Shown: positions 41,190 through 49,920 of the stretch, piece by piece | Layout: the number at the start of each line of letters is the position of its first letter | Numbering within the stretch: the first letter of the stretch is position 1 | NCBI RefSeq assembly: GCF_020177575.1 | Contig: NZ_JAHTBK010000001.1 | Span: forward strand, 3,364,001 to 3,428,000 | Length of the DNA: 64,000 nucleotides | Direction: 5' to 3' | Source of the DNA: Hasllibacter sp. MH4015 | Lineage (GTDB): Bacteria > Pseudomonadota > Alphaproteobacteria > Rhodobacterales > Rhodobacteraceae | The notes under the pieces: model-generated | What the model saw: the letters and a program-made list of their open reading frames with translations, nothing else | What the model was told of the DNA's origin: nothing | Databases searched by the model: none | Translations under genes and position numbers: made by a program

Positions 41190-42157
41190 TCGATCAGGTT
41201 CAGCAAAGCCCGCTCGGCCTTGCGCAGGCGGGTTGGCGTGGTCGCCTCGGCAAGTTGCTGGCGGTTCTCAAGACCCTTCTCCGAAAGCGCGATGACTTCG
41301 GGATGGATGTAGCTGTTGCGCGCCATGCTCGGCGTATTGTTAAGCCGTTCCGCCGCGGCCTCCGCCATCAATGCGATCGTCAGGTCATCCTCTCGCAAGG
41401 CGACCTCCATCGCGGCCACGGACCCGTTCCACGTGCGGAAGGTCTTCGGCGTCAACCCGTCTTCCCCGGTGACATCGGCCATATACGCGCTGAGCATGTC
41501 GGGTGAGACGTTGCGGACCTGGCCGTTATCAAGCCATGTCGCGATCGGCGCCCCCGGCAGGTCGTCAAGCTTGTGCAACGCGCGGGCAAGGGTCTTGTCC
41601 CGCAAGGTTTCGTTGACTTTCTTGCCGCCCTTGGCGGTGAATTTCAGCTGTGTGCCGTCCTCGTCAGCCGATAGGTGGCGGGACCGCAGGGTCGTCGCTC
41701 CGAAACTGCCATTGGCTTCCGCGTAATCAGGGTGCCCGGGGCGCAGCGACAGGCGGTCGATCAGGCCAAGGACGGCCGCGATCACGAAATCCCGCGTTCC
41801 CGGTTCCTCCTCCAGCCCCGACCGGATCGCGGCGCGCAGGCGCGGCAGGGCAAGTCCGAACCGGGGCAAATCCTCGAACTTCCGCTCGGCCCGGAATGTC
41901 GTCCAATCGGGGTGGTAGCGATACTGCTTGCGTTGGGCCGCGTCGTATCCGGTGGCCTGAAGGTGCCCGTTCACACGCGGGCTGATCCAGACATGGCGAT
42001 AGGCGGGCGGCACGGCCAGCGCCTCGATCCGCTTGCGCACCGTTTCGTCGCCGATTGTCGTGCCGTCAGGCGCGCGGTAGCTGAACCCGCGACCGGACCG
42101 CCTGCGGGTGATCCCGGGGCGGTCATCGGGGTAGTAGATCAGTCCATCGGGTATCAT
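41186..42157 (-). CDS. DNA topoisomerase IB (poxvirus-like)
   Basis: 323 residues, the compact bacterial/poxviral type. It relaxes supercoils by nicking one strand through a 3'-phosphotyrosine. Recognised by PPAYRHVWISPRVNGHLQATG, YDAAQRKQYRYHP, LRSRHLSADEDG, FTAKGGKKV, FRTWNGSVAAM and the active-site Tyr283 in ARNSYIHP. Both catalytic arginines probably lie in the conserved segments around YRYHP and the TFRTWN block. It is the second gene after the class II aldolase on the same strand, 53 bases apart. The role is non-essential supercoil control. Confidence 0.93.
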   Translation of the reverse strand: MIPDGLIYYPDDRPGITRRRSGRGFSYRAPDGTTIGDETVRKRIEALAVPPAYRHVWISPRVNGHLQATGYDAAQRKQYRYHPDWTTFRAERKFEDLPRFGLALPRLRAAIRSGLEEEPGTRDFVIAAVLGLIDRLSLRPGHPDYAEANGSFGATTLRSRHLSADEDGTQLKFTAKGGKKVNETLRDKTLARALHKLDDLPGAPIATWLDNGQVRNVSPDMLSAYMADVTGEDGLTPKTFRTWNGSVAAMEVALREDDLTIALMAEAAAERLNNTPSMARNSYIHPEVIALSEKGLENRQQLAEATTPTRLRKAERALLNLID

Positions 42158-42210
42158 GGCCCGTCAACGCCGCGCGGAAAGGGGCGGTTCCCGACGATCT
42201 TACGTTAACG

Positions 42211-42936
42211 TCAAGCCGCGTAGTCGGACCCTTCGCGATCCAGCACGTCCCGGATCCCACGCATCAGATCCTCATCCGCGCCGTGGTCCTCCTCCAATTG
42301 CCGCGCGGTACGCTCTGCCACGTCCTCCGGCAAAGTCCGCAACGGGCGCCCGGTCTGAAGGGCAAGCATGTAGTTCCGCGCCGCGCGCTCGAAATGATAC
42401 ATGCGCATGAATGTCTCGGCCACGGTCTCCCCGATGAACAGCACGCCGTGATTGCCCATGATCATCGTCCGCACACCGGGGTCCTGGAACATCTGAGCGC
42501 AGCGCGTGCCCTCGTCTTCCAACGCCAATCCGCCATATCCCTCGTCCACGATCTGTCGGTTGTGAAACATGGCGGAGTTCTGGTCGATGGCCGGAAGCCG
42601 GGATTCGGCAAGTGATGCCAGCACGGTCGCGTAGGTCGAATGCACATGCATCGCACAGCGCGCATGGGGGACGTGGCGGTGAAGTGCACCGTGCAGGCCC
42701 CACGCGGTCTGGTCCGGCGCGTCATCGCCTTTTGCGCTGTCAGGGTCGTCGGCCTGCACGACCCAAAGGTCGGACGCCTTCATGATCGAAAAATGCCGCT
42801 TCGGATTGATGAGAAACTCGGTGCCCGCATCGTTGACCGCGAGGGAGAAGTGATTGGCCACGCCTTCGTGCATGTCCTCACGTGCGGTCCAGCGGAACGC
42901 GGCGGCCAATTCGGCCCTTTGGGTCGCGTAGTCCAT
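42211..42936 (-). CDS. Class II aldolase/adducin family protein
   Basis: 241-residue class II aldolase-fold protein. Zinc ligands are visible as HARCAMHVHSTYA (His-x-His) and the downstream MGNHGVLF His; NHFSLAV near the N-terminus and the phosphate-loop position are conserved. The family includes fuculose-phosphate aldolase, decarboxylases and unassigned members; the substrate is not readable here. ATG at 42936 gives the family start; a frame continuing to 43113 adds 59 residues of low-complexity sequence. It is divergent from a LysR-type regulator, the classic arrangement in which the regulator controls its neighbour. Confidence 0.82.
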   Translation of the reverse strand: MDYATQRAELAAAFRWTAREDMHEGVANHFSLAVNDAGTEFLINPKRHFSIMKASDLWVVQADDPDSAKGDDAPDQTAWGLHGALHRHVPHARCAMHVHSTYATVLASLAESRLPAIDQNSAMFHNRQIVDEGYGGLALEDEGTRCAQMFQDPGVRTMIMGNHGVLFIGETVAETFMRMYHFERAARNYMLALQTGRPLRTLPEDVAERTARQLEEDHGADEDLMRGIRDVLDREGSDYAA

Positions 42937-43101
42937 CGCTCGGCCCCCGTTTGACTGAACCCCATTGGTGTCGCTGGACGCTAACGGCCCCGCTGCGGCT
43001 CCTGCAATCGTAAATATGGGCTTAACGTTTGTTGCCATGCCATGAACGATCCGCGGAATAATCCCGGTTTGGACAAAGCCCCATCCCATTTGCGCCCCAA
43101 T

Positions 43102-43130
43102 TTGACGCGACACCTAGGTCCGAGCAGTAA
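43102..43130 (+). promoter_or_regulatory. Possible promoter of the LysR-type gene
   Basis: TTGACG (43102-43107) and CAGTAA (43125-43130) are 17 bases apart, 15 bases before the ATG at 43146. The -35 is good and the -10 weak, so the call is tentative. Overlap with the aldolase control region would suit autoregulation. Confidence 0.3.
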
Positions 43131-43145
43131 AAGGCAGATCGCGTA

Positions 43146-44051
43146 ATGGATCGACTAACGGAAATGGAAGCCTTCGCCACGGTTGTGGATCAGGGCGGAT
43201 TTACAGATGCAGCGAAAAAGATGGGGATCTCGAAATCCGCCGTCTCCAAACACGTCTCCTCGCTTGAGGCGCGCCTGGGTGCGCGATTGTTGAACCGCAC
43301 GACGCGACGGGTCTCTCCGACGGAGATCGGCCTTGCCTATTACGACCGCGCCCGCCGTGTCCTGAACGACGCGGGCGAAGCAGACGCCCTTGTGACTGCG
43401 ATGCAATCCGCGCCGTCGGGTACGTTGCGCGTGTCGATTGCGACCGATTTTGGCGTCAACCACGTCTCTCCGATCCTTGGTGAATTCCTCCATGCGTTCC
43501 CGGAAATCACCGTGAACATGGTCCTCAACAACCGCTACGTGGAGCTGATTTCCGAAGGTTTCGACATGGCCATCCGCGTGGGAGAGCTGGAAGACAGTTC
43601 CCTCATGGCGCGCAAGATCTGCGAAACCCAACGCCGCATGATCGCCGCCCCGTCCTATTTCGAGGAATATGGCCGACCCGAGCGGATCGACGACCTCAAC
43701 GAGCACAAGCTTCTTCATTATTCGAATTCCTCCTCCGGCAATGTCTGGAAGCTGACCGCCCCCTCGGGTGAGTTGCGGCAGGTGCGCACCGCCGGGTGGC
43801 TTACGGTGAATGACGGGCAGAGCCTTCTGAACGCCGCGATCGGCGGCCTTGGCATCGCTTACTTGCCCTCGTTTCTCTACGCCGATCCGATGCGTGAAGG
43901 GTTGTTGCAGGATGCCATGCCGGATCTGCCGGTGGATGTGCAGGGCGTTTATGCCGTCTACCCGCCGGGCCGCTACATCCAACCCAAGGTCCGCGCCTTC
44001 ATCGACTACCTCGTGGAGAGTTTCCGCGACAAGGGACCGGGCGACTGGTGA
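43146..44051 (+). CDS. LysR-family transcriptional regulator
   Basis: 301 residues. The N-terminal winged HTH is clear: MEAFATVVDQGGFTDAAKKMGISKSAVSKHVSSLE, reading through ARLLNRTTRRVSPTEIG. The C-terminal part is a two-lobed substrate-binding domain (from about residue 90, GTLRVSIATDFG) of the CrgA/AaeR-like subgroup. The gene is divergent from the class II aldolase with about 210 bases between starts, so it probably regulates that gene. A strong intrinsic terminator follows. The inducer cannot be predicted. Confidence 0.92.
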   Translation: MDRLTEMEAFATVVDQGGFTDAAKKMGISKSAVSKHVSSLEARLGARLLNRTTRRVSPTEIGLAYYDRARRVLNDAGEADALVTAMQSAPSGTLRVSIATDFGVNHVSPILGEFLHAFPEITVNMVLNNRYVELISEGFDMAIRVGELEDSSLMARKICETQRRMIAAPSYFEEYGRPERIDDLNEHKLLHYSNSSSGNVWKLTAPSGELRQVRTAGWLTVNDGQSLLNAAIGGLGIAYLPSFLYADPMREGLLQDAMPDLPVDVQGVYAVYPPGRYIQPKVRAFIDYLVESFRDKGPGDW

Positions 44052-44118
44052 TCCCCTAAGCTTACGATTTGCCGTGCCTCGTGTCTTCGAATTGCCTGAT
44101 GACACGAAGCCCACCTTG

Positions 44119-44160
44119 TCCCGGGTTCGAAGCTTCCATGCTTCCGCCCGGGATTTTTTT
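44119..44160 (+). terminator. Intrinsic terminator of the LysR-type gene
   Basis: Outer stem TCCCGGG (44119-44125)/CCCGGGA (44147-44153), inner stem GAAGC/GCTTC, and seven T (44154-44160). It is about 65 bases after the stop. Confidence 0.9.
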
Positions 44161-44224
44161 GTTTGGTTTGCGGCTCATCTGCGGGCCGCCAAGAGGTGCG
44201 CCGCGCCTTTCCGTGTCGGCAGGT

Positions 44225-45208
44225 TCAGCCCGGATCGGCCAGGACCACCTCCACGCGTCGATTGGATTCGCGCCCTTCCGCCGTGGTGTTCGTGGCCCGC
44301 GGGGCAAGGAAGCCGATGCCTTGCGCCTCCACTTGGGATGCACTTACACCCAGTTCCTGGGTCATGAAACGGCGCACGGCATTCGCCCGGGCCTCCGACA
44401 ATGCGATGTTGCCGCTGAGCGATCCTTCAGCATCCGAATGACCCACAAGGACCACGCGTCGTTCCGGGTCCTCGGCCAGGTAGTTCGCCAGGGCCAGGAG
44501 CGACGCGTACCGCTCCCCCGACAGGGCGGAGGCACCGGTCTGGAATTGCAGGTCGTCCAAGGGGGCCGACCCGATGCGTGTCAGCTGTCCGATCAGGTCC
44601 TCCGCCACAATATCTGCATCGGTAAGGGCCGGGTCCGCGTCCAGTTCCGGAATGCTCGTGGACGCCACGACAGGCGGGGCCGCCGAGCTCGCGGGTTGAA
44701 CAAGCGCCAGATGCACGAACCCGGTCGCGCCACCTTGGCTGATCATCAACGCAAGGTGTTCTTCGCCATCCTCCCGCTCTGCCCGGGCCGTGAGGTATCG
44801 GAAGTCCCCAAGGTCCACATGCATCTCGGGCGCGTTGCCCACGGGGAGGGCGTGGCGGAAGTCAAAGCCGCCGCAGGCCCGGTCGGCGCAGGAAAACCCG
44901 ATGTCGAATCCCTGGGCCTCCAATTGATCCCTCAACGTCATGAGAAGCGTCGTAGTGGACACGCCGTCGCCGCTGATCTGCCAGATGAATTCCTGTACCA
45001 TCCCCTCTGCCTGCGCCGTTGGAAGCCCGTCCATACTCCATGGACCGGACGCAAGGGGGTGCTGGCCGCGCACGGCGTCGGTGCTGTGGGTCAACTCAGC
45101 CGTGCCAGGAAAGTCGAGGTCAAGCGCACTTGCGGCGGCGGGCAAGCACAGGGGCAGGATACACAGCAATGCTGCGCCGCAAACGTGCTGCGTCCCTGCA
45201 ATGCTCAC
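44225..45208 (-). CDS. OmpA-family exported protein
   Basis: 327 residues: signal peptide (GAALLCILPLCLPAAASA), a domain of about 170 residues of unknown fold holding cysteines in SCADRACGGFDF, and a C-terminal OmpA domain (peptidoglycan binding) with VVLVGHSDAEGS, NIALSEARANAVRRFM and ESNRRVEVVL. The protein would tether something in the periplasm to the cell wall. GTG at 45208 overlaps the preceding GNAT stop (GTGA) and precedes the signal peptide; the longer frame would put the hydrophobic segment internally. Last gene of a cinA-GNAT-ompA chain. Confidence 0.82.
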   Translation of the reverse strand: MSIAGTQHVCGAALLCILPLCLPAAASALDLDFPGTAELTHSTDAVRGQHPLASGPWSMDGLPTAQAEGMVQEFIWQISGDGVSTTTLLMTLRDQLEAQGFDIGFSCADRACGGFDFRHALPVGNAPEMHVDLGDFRYLTARAEREDGEEHLALMISQGGATGFVHLALVQPASSAAPPVVASTSIPELDADPALTDADIVAEDLIGQLTRIGSAPLDDLQFQTGASALSGERYASLLALANYLAEDPERRVVLVGHSDAEGSLSGNIALSEARANAVRRFMTQELGVSASQVEAQGIGFLAPRATNTTAEGRESNRRVEVVLADPG

Positions 45209-45942
45209 TGGGCCGTTCCGCCTTCTTTCTCTCGATAGACGTAGGTTCCCACAGGTTTCATTCCCAAGGAAGTGTAAAGCCGCCGCGCCGTGACGTTTTG
45301 CTGCGTGACGAGGACGCAAAGCCACAAGGCCCCCTGATCGGCGGCCCATTTCGCCGCCATGCGCATCATGTGGGAGGCTAGACCCTTGCGGCGGCCCTCC
45401 CTGAGCACCTCTAACGCGTGGAGCATTGCGATTTCGTTATGGCACCCGATATAGGCCGCGCCGACGGGTCTGTCGTTGATCCGCCCGAACAGTGACGTCT
45501 TGGGACAGGTCGCGCGCGCCATCACCGCTCGACGCGCGGCGTCGATCCCGCTTTGCTCCCAAATCTCGGTCTGGATGGCGAGCGGCGGCCAGATGTCGAA
45601 GGCCGTGACGGGCGGAGGAGTGCGCGCGAGGGAAGCGGCCTCGACCAGCAGAAAATCCGTGTGATCCCGCGCGATGTAGCCACGTTCGTCCAACGTGTCC
45701 GACAGCGCCCCCTGATGATCCAGCACCTGTAACAACGGCGTCCGCCCCTGCGCTTGCATCGCGGCTTCCACACGTTCCACCGCATCTACGCTGGCTCCCG
45801 TGGCTGTCGCATCGGCAAGGCGAGCGGCGCTTACGCGGTTGCCACCGGCATCGGGACTTGGAACGGCGAAGCCATCAATGACCTCCGACGAAACGGGCGG
45901 CCACGTGGCGGCGACGGTGGGGAAAATCCGGGCTGCGTTCAT
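45205..45942 (-). CDS. GNAT-family N-acetyltransferase
   Basis: 245 residues. The C-terminal half is a GNAT domain: EVLREGRRKGLASHMMRM is the acetyl-CoA (Q/RxxGxG/A) loop, followed by LVTQQNVTARRLYTSLGM, the usual alpha4-beta6 segment. The N-terminal 110 residues are not recognised and may be a degenerate second GNAT unit. Substrate unknown. The ATG at 45942 overlaps the CinA-like stop (ATGA) and the stop overlaps the OmpA start (GTGA), so all three genes are translationally chained. Confidence 0.85.
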   Translation of the reverse strand: MNAARIFPTVAATWPPVSSEVIDGFAVPSPDAGGNRVSAARLADATATGASVDAVERVEAAMQAQGRTPLLQVLDHQGALSDTLDERGYIARDHTDFLLVEAASLARTPPPVTAFDIWPPLAIQTEIWEQSGIDAARRAVMARATCPKTSLFGRINDRPVGAAYIGCHNEIAMLHALEVLREGRRKGLASHMMRMAAKWAADQGALWLCVLVTQQNVTARRLYTSLGMKPVGTYVYREKEGGTAQ

Positions 45943-46667
45943 GGGGCTGCCGGAAAGAGGTCGCGCAACACTGCCATGACCCGCGCCACCGCTGCCGGGT
46001 CTTGGGACCGCACGACGACGTTGGAGCCATGCAAACCGTTTTGCGTGAACGGATAGGACCCGATGGAGACCTCCGGATACCTATCCGCCAAATTCCCCAA
46101 GGGGCCCGCGATGTCGCCCTCCCCCTGCTCAACACGCAGGCTATCGGACACCATGGGTGCGCCGCCTGTGAGCGTGGGCAAAATACCGGCAAGCATCGCT
46201 TCGAAAATCGTCGGGACACCGGCCATGACATGCACGTTTCCAAGGGTGAAACCGGGCGCCGCACTGATCGGGTTGTCGATCAGGGTCGCGGTGTCGGGAA
46301 TACGCGCCATGCGAAGGCGTGCCTCGTTCAGCTCCTGCCCCGACCGATCATAGTGCCGTTGAAGGATCGCACGCGCGTCATCCCGAACGCTGCACGCCAC
46401 GCCCATCGCCTCCGCCACCGCTTCTGCCGTTATGTCGTCGTGGGTCGGCCCGATCCCACCGCTCGTGAACAGGTGGTCGTACGCCCCGGCCAGCTGCCGG
46501 ACATGTCGGACGATGCCCTCGTGATCGTCTGGGATCATCCGCGCTTCCACCAACGCGATGCCATGTTCCGTCAAGGCCCCGGCCAAATGGTGCATGTTGC
46601 TGTCCCGCGTCCGGCCTGACAGGATCTCATCCCCGATGACCAGCATCGCGGCATTGGGGTTCGTCAT
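45939..46667 (-). CDS. CinA N-terminal (molybdopterin-binding-like) domain protein
   Basis: 242 residues containing only the MoaB/MogA-like domain of CinA: MLVIGDEILSGRTRDSN, FTSGGIGPTHDDITAEA, and APGFTLGNVHVMAGVPTIFEAML. The C-terminal PncC-type nicotinamide-nucleotide amidohydrolase domain found in full-length CinA is absent, so the protein may act as a stand-alone COG1058 pyrophosphatase or be split from PncC elsewhere. ATG at 46667 gives the family start; the open frame beyond overlaps the divergent sfsA gene. First gene of the operon with GNAT and OmpA genes. Confidence 0.88.
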   Translation of the reverse strand: MTNPNAAMLVIGDEILSGRTRDSNMHHLAGALTEHGIALVEARMIPDDHEGIVRHVRQLAGAYDHLFTSGGIGPTHDDITAEAVAEAMGVACSVRDDARAILQRHYDRSGQELNEARLRMARIPDTATLIDNPISAAPGFTLGNVHVMAGVPTIFEAMLAGILPTLTGGAPMVSDSLRVEQGEGDIAGPLGNLADRYPEVSIGSYPFTQNGLHGSNVVVRSQDPAAVARVMAVLRDLFPAAP

Positions 46668-46716
46668 GTCTCGCGCTCCCTTGGACAGTATCGTGCAACG
46701 GTATAGGTCCCGTCCC

Positions 46717-47445
46717 ATGCGCTTTCCATCCCCCCTTGTCCCCGCACGCCTTTTGCGCCGCTACAAACGCTTCCTCGCCGATTGCGTGCTGGATGACGGT
46801 CGAGAGGTGACGGCCCATTGCCCCAATCCCGGCGCGATGCTGGGGCTGAAGGATGACGGCGTGCGGATCTGGCTTCTGCCGAATAGCGATCCCAAGAAGA
46901 AATTGAAGTTCGGCTGGCGCCTGGTTGAGCTGGAAGGAGGCCATTTCGCGGGCATTGACGCGGGCCTGCCCAATCTTCTTGTGAAGGAGGCGCTGGCAGA
47001 GGACCGGATCGAGGCCCTCAAAGGCTATTCCGTCATCAAGCCGGAACAACGCTATGGCGATGAGAAAAGCCGGATCGACTTCCTCCTGTCCGAACCGGGC
47101 CGCCCGGATGCCTATGTAGAGGTCAAAAATTGCCACCTGCGCCGCGATGGCGATTGGGCTGAATTCCCCGATTGTGTGACCGCGCGTGGGGCCAAGCATC
47201 TGCGCGAGTTGGCGCGGATTGCGGAGCAGGGCGGGCGCGCGGTCATGCTCTATGTCGTGCAACGCACCGATTGCACGCGCTTTCGCCTCGCCCCCGATCT
47301 GGACCCGGCCTATGCTCTGGCCTTCGATGCGGCCCGCGCGGCAGGCGTTGAAATCCTGTGCCATGGCACCGATATCTCGCCGGGCGGGATCACGTTGACC
47401 AACCCCCTGCCGGTTGACCCCAAGCCTCAGGCACTGCCCGGCTGA
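46717..47445 (+). CDS. sfsA: Sugar fermentation stimulation protein SfsA
   Basis: 242 residues, normal length. Family segments: RRYKRFLADCVLDDGREVTAH split as KRFLADCVLDDGREV, CPNPGAMLGL, GIDAGLPNLLV, SRIDFLL, YVEVKNCHL, FPDCVTARGAKHL and VMLYVVQRTDC. SfsA is described as a nuclease-like DNA-binding protein with a fold carrying D-E-K residues (here IDFLL and VEVKN); the cellular role is unclear. It is divergent from the CinA gene (49-base gap) and precedes map on the same strand. Confidence 0.93.
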   Translation: MRFPSPLVPARLLRRYKRFLADCVLDDGREVTAHCPNPGAMLGLKDDGVRIWLLPNSDPKKKLKFGWRLVELEGGHFAGIDAGLPNLLVKEALAEDRIEALKGYSVIKPEQRYGDEKSRIDFLLSEPGRPDAYVEVKNCHLRRDGDWAEFPDCVTARGAKHLRELARIAEQGGRAVMLYVVQRTDCTRFRLAPDLDPAYALAFDAARAAGVEILCHGTDISPGGITLTNPLPVDPKPQALPG

Positions 47446-47520
47446 TCCGTCGCAACCTGACTGGCCATTTTGCGTTTTCGGGCGTATTTTGGGCCTAAGC
47501 TTCTACCGGAGAAACCAGCC

Positions 47521-48330
47521 TTGGACGATTTCACTGGCCGCCTGACACGGGATGGCATTCGCATCCACAACCCGGACGACTTCGCCGGAATGCACCGCGC
47601 GGGGGCGCTGGCGGCTGAGATCCTCGACCGAGTTGCGCCCATGGTGGAACCCGGTGCCACGACAGGCGCAATCGACGCGCAGATCGAGGCATGGGTGAAA
47701 GAGGCCGGTGCGACGTCGGCCACGATCGGATATCGCGGCTATCAGCACGCGTCCTGCATCTCGGTGAACCACGTGGTGTGTCACGGTATTCCCGGTGAAA
47801 AGAAGCTCAAGAACGGCGACATCCTGAACATCGACGTCACCGTGATCGTTGATGGCTGGTTCGGCGATACGTCGCGGATGTATGTGGCCGGCACAATCGG
47901 GCGCAAGGCGGAGCGGTTGGTGCAAGTCACCCACGATGCGCTGTTCAAAGGGATCGAAGCGGTCAAACCCGGCAACACGTTCGGCGATATCGGCCACGCC
48001 ATCCAATCCTACGTGGAAGCGCAGCGGATGAGCGTCGTGCGCGATTTCTGCGGCCATGGTCTGGGGCAAGTGTTCCACGCGCCGCCCAATGTCGTCCATT
48101 ACGGACGCCCCGGCAAAGGCCCGGTGCTGGAAGAAGGCATGTTCTTCACGATTGAACCGATGGTGAATTTGGGTCGGCCCGAAACCAAGGTGCTGGCCGA
48201 TGACTGGACGGCCGTGACCCGCGACAAGAGCCTGTCGGCGCAGTTCGAGCATTCCATCGGCGTCACCGCGGACGGGTTCGAGATCTTCACCCTGTCGCCT
48301 GCGGGGAAGTTCCACCCGACCTGGGCCTGA
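47521..48330 (+). CDS. map: Type I methionine aminopeptidase
   Basis: Removes the N-terminal Met from nascent proteins. 269 residues from TTG at 47521; GGAG at 47508-47511 is 9 bases upstream and the first in-frame ATG falls inside the conserved domain. Metal ligands are intact: two Asp in ILNIDVTVIVDGWFGDTSRMY, His in DFCGHGLG, and Glu in FFTIEPMV and in the final FEHSIGVT. An upstream TTG at 47470 would add 17 residues not found in relatives. It follows sfsA on the same strand, the common order in Rhodobacterales. Confidence 0.95.
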   Translation: MDDFTGRLTRDGIRIHNPDDFAGMHRAGALAAEILDRVAPMVEPGATTGAIDAQIEAWVKEAGATSATIGYRGYQHASCISVNHVVCHGIPGEKKLKNGDILNIDVTVIVDGWFGDTSRMYVAGTIGRKAERLVQVTHDALFKGIEAVKPGNTFGDIGHAIQSYVEAQRMSVVRDFCGHGLGQVFHAPPNVVHYGRPGKGPVLEEGMFFTIEPMVNLGRPETKVLADDWTAVTRDKSLSAQFEHSIGVTADGFEIFTLSPAGKFHPTWA

Positions 48331-48387
48331 CTTGACGGCATTGGACCAAGGCCCCTAGCCTTCCGGTCTTTGCCCGAAGGCCATTCC

Positions 48388-49077
48388 ATGAAGCTCATCT
48401 TGTGTCTTGCCATGTCGTTCCTGGCCCTGCCCGCCCACGCGCAGGCCGATGATCCGACCCTGTTCAACCCCGTGACAGCTTCGCAATTCGAGGACCCACG
48501 CATCTTCCCGCTCGATGCCGCGTTCGGTGCGGAACATGGTGTGGCGATCCCGGCGCCGTCGGACCTCTACCTGCCGCAACATGACCAGCTTCATGTCCGC
48601 ATCATCCCCACGCCCGTGCCCGGTGGGGCCGAAGTTCTGGCCGTCGAGTTTTCCGCCATCGGTGCGTCGGAGGATGACCTGACATTCCTTGAGAACATCC
48701 AGATCACCGATGCACGCATCCCGATGTTCGAGGATCAGGACGACCCCCTGGTCGCGCGCCTTAACCTTGCCGCAAGTCTGTTGCAGCAGCAATTCTATCC
48801 CGCGTGGCTTGCGGCCTTTCCCGATGCGGAACCGGTCGGGTTCGAAGGGGTGGAGCTTGGAAATTCGGCGGCTGCCGTTCACCTGATGATCACCTATCGT
48901 GACCCGCGCCAACAGGCCATCATGCTGACGCGTGCCGTGGTGCTTCTGCATCCCGACCAGCCGGAAAGCCTGTTCGTGACGGCGAACATCGATCTGGACC
49001 GGGTTCCGGTGACGGATGCGGCATCGCTCGCGGGAACCCTGACGAGTCGGGTGCTCAACGCTTGGACATTTCACTGA
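48388..49077 (+). CDS. Exported protein of unknown function
   Basis: 229 residues with a signal peptide (MKLILCLAMSFLALPAHAQ). The mature part has no motif I know; it is rich in acidic residues and prolines and contains one long helix-prone stretch (ARLNLAASLLQQQFYPAWL). It sits between map and radC on the same strand. An inverted repeat GCCTTC (48358-48363)/GAAGGC (48376-48381) ends 6 bases before the ATG and covers its weak SD (GAAGG), so translation may be structure-dependent. No cysteines for disulphides after the signal peptide. Confidence 0.72.
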   Translation: MKLILCLAMSFLALPAHAQADDPTLFNPVTASQFEDPRIFPLDAAFGAEHGVAIPAPSDLYLPQHDQLHVRIIPTPVPGGAEVLAVEFSAIGASEDDLTFLENIQITDARIPMFEDQDDPLVARLNLAASLLQQQFYPAWLAAFPDAEPVGFEGVELGNSAAAVHLMITYRDPRQQAIMLTRAVVLLHPDQPESLFVTANIDLDRVPVTDAASLAGTLTSRVLNAWTFH

Positions 49078-49133
49078 CGATTGAAGCGATCCGGCTAACC
49101 AATGGTTAACCTTTTGGCGGCACTCTCTGTCCC

Positions 49134-49901
49134 ATGCCCGATCAACCTGCCTTTTCCTTTGAAGAAGTCTCGCCGCGCTTCGTGAAGGCCGTGCCGATGC
49201 GCAAGGCCGGTGGCCCCTCCAAGGGGGCGGAGGCGCATCGTCACAATCATCGTGACCGCCTGCGCCAACGCTTCATTGATGGTGGGGCCGATGCTGTCCC
49301 GGATTACGAATTGCTAGAGATGGTGTTGTACGGCGCGATCCTTCGCGGCGATACGAAACCGCTGGCGAAACGACTTTTGGCTCAATTCGGCGATATCAAT
49401 CACGTCCTCGCCGCGCCCGAGGCAAGGCTAAAGGAGGTTGAAGGCGTCGGCGATAAGGTCGTGTTCCAGCTCAAGCTGATGCAGGCCGTGGGGCATCGCA
49501 TGGCCCGCGCCAAGGTAATGCAGAAACCGATCCTCAGTTCATGGGACGCGCTTCTGATCTATTGCCAGACGGCCATGGCCCACCGTGATCTGGAGCAGTT
49601 TCGCGTCCTCTACCTCGACCGCAAGAACGTGCTGATCGCGGATGAGGCTCAGGCCGATGGCACCGTGGACCATGTGCCCGTCTATCCTCGCGAGGTCGTC
49701 AAACGTGCGCTGGAGTTGAACGCCACGGCGCTAATCCTTGTTCACAACCACCCGTCCGGTGATCCCACGCCCAGCCAGGCGGACATCGACATGACCTTCG
49801 CGATCCGTGACGCGGCGGAGGTTCTGGGGATCACGATCCACGATCACCTTGTCATCGGCAAAGCGCGCGAACTGAGCTTCCGGGCGGAAGGCTACCTCTG
49901 A
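49134..49901 (+). CDS. radC: RadC-family JAB1/MPN-domain protein
   Basis: 255 residues. An N-terminal basic and helix-hairpin-helix region ([19 protein letters not shown]) precedes a JAMM metalloprotease-like domain with [17 protein letters not shown]. The motif is intact, although RadC proteins are not proven DNA repair enzymes and the early repair claim was traced elsewhere. The start gives a 20-residue unstructured N-terminus. The spacer upstream has a small TAACC/GGTTA inverted repeat. The gene converges with the OmpA fusion gene, 19 bases apart. Confidence 0.92.
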   Translation: MPDQPAFSFEEVSPRFVKAVPMRKAGGPSKGAEAHRHNHRDRLRQRFIDGGADAVPDYELLEMVLYGAILRGDTKPLAKRLLAQFGDINHVLAAPEARLKEVEGVGDKVVFQLKLMQAVGHRMARAKVMQKPILSSWDALLIYCQTAMAHRDLEQFRVLYLDRKNVLIADEAQADGTVDHVPVYPREVVKRALELNATALILVHNHPSGDPTPSQADIDMTFAIRDAAEVLGITIHDHLVIGKARELSFRAEGYL

Positions 49902-49920
49902 CCACTCGCGGTTGCAGGCA

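Noticed and set aside
42202-42211. Perfect palindrome ACGTTAACGT
   Set aside because: Only 10 bases at the end of the aldolase gene, not near a start; chance or terminator remnant cannot be excluded.
42937-43113. N-terminal extension of the class II aldolase to 43113
   Set aside because: The extra 59 residues look unlike the family and would fill the divergent promoter region.
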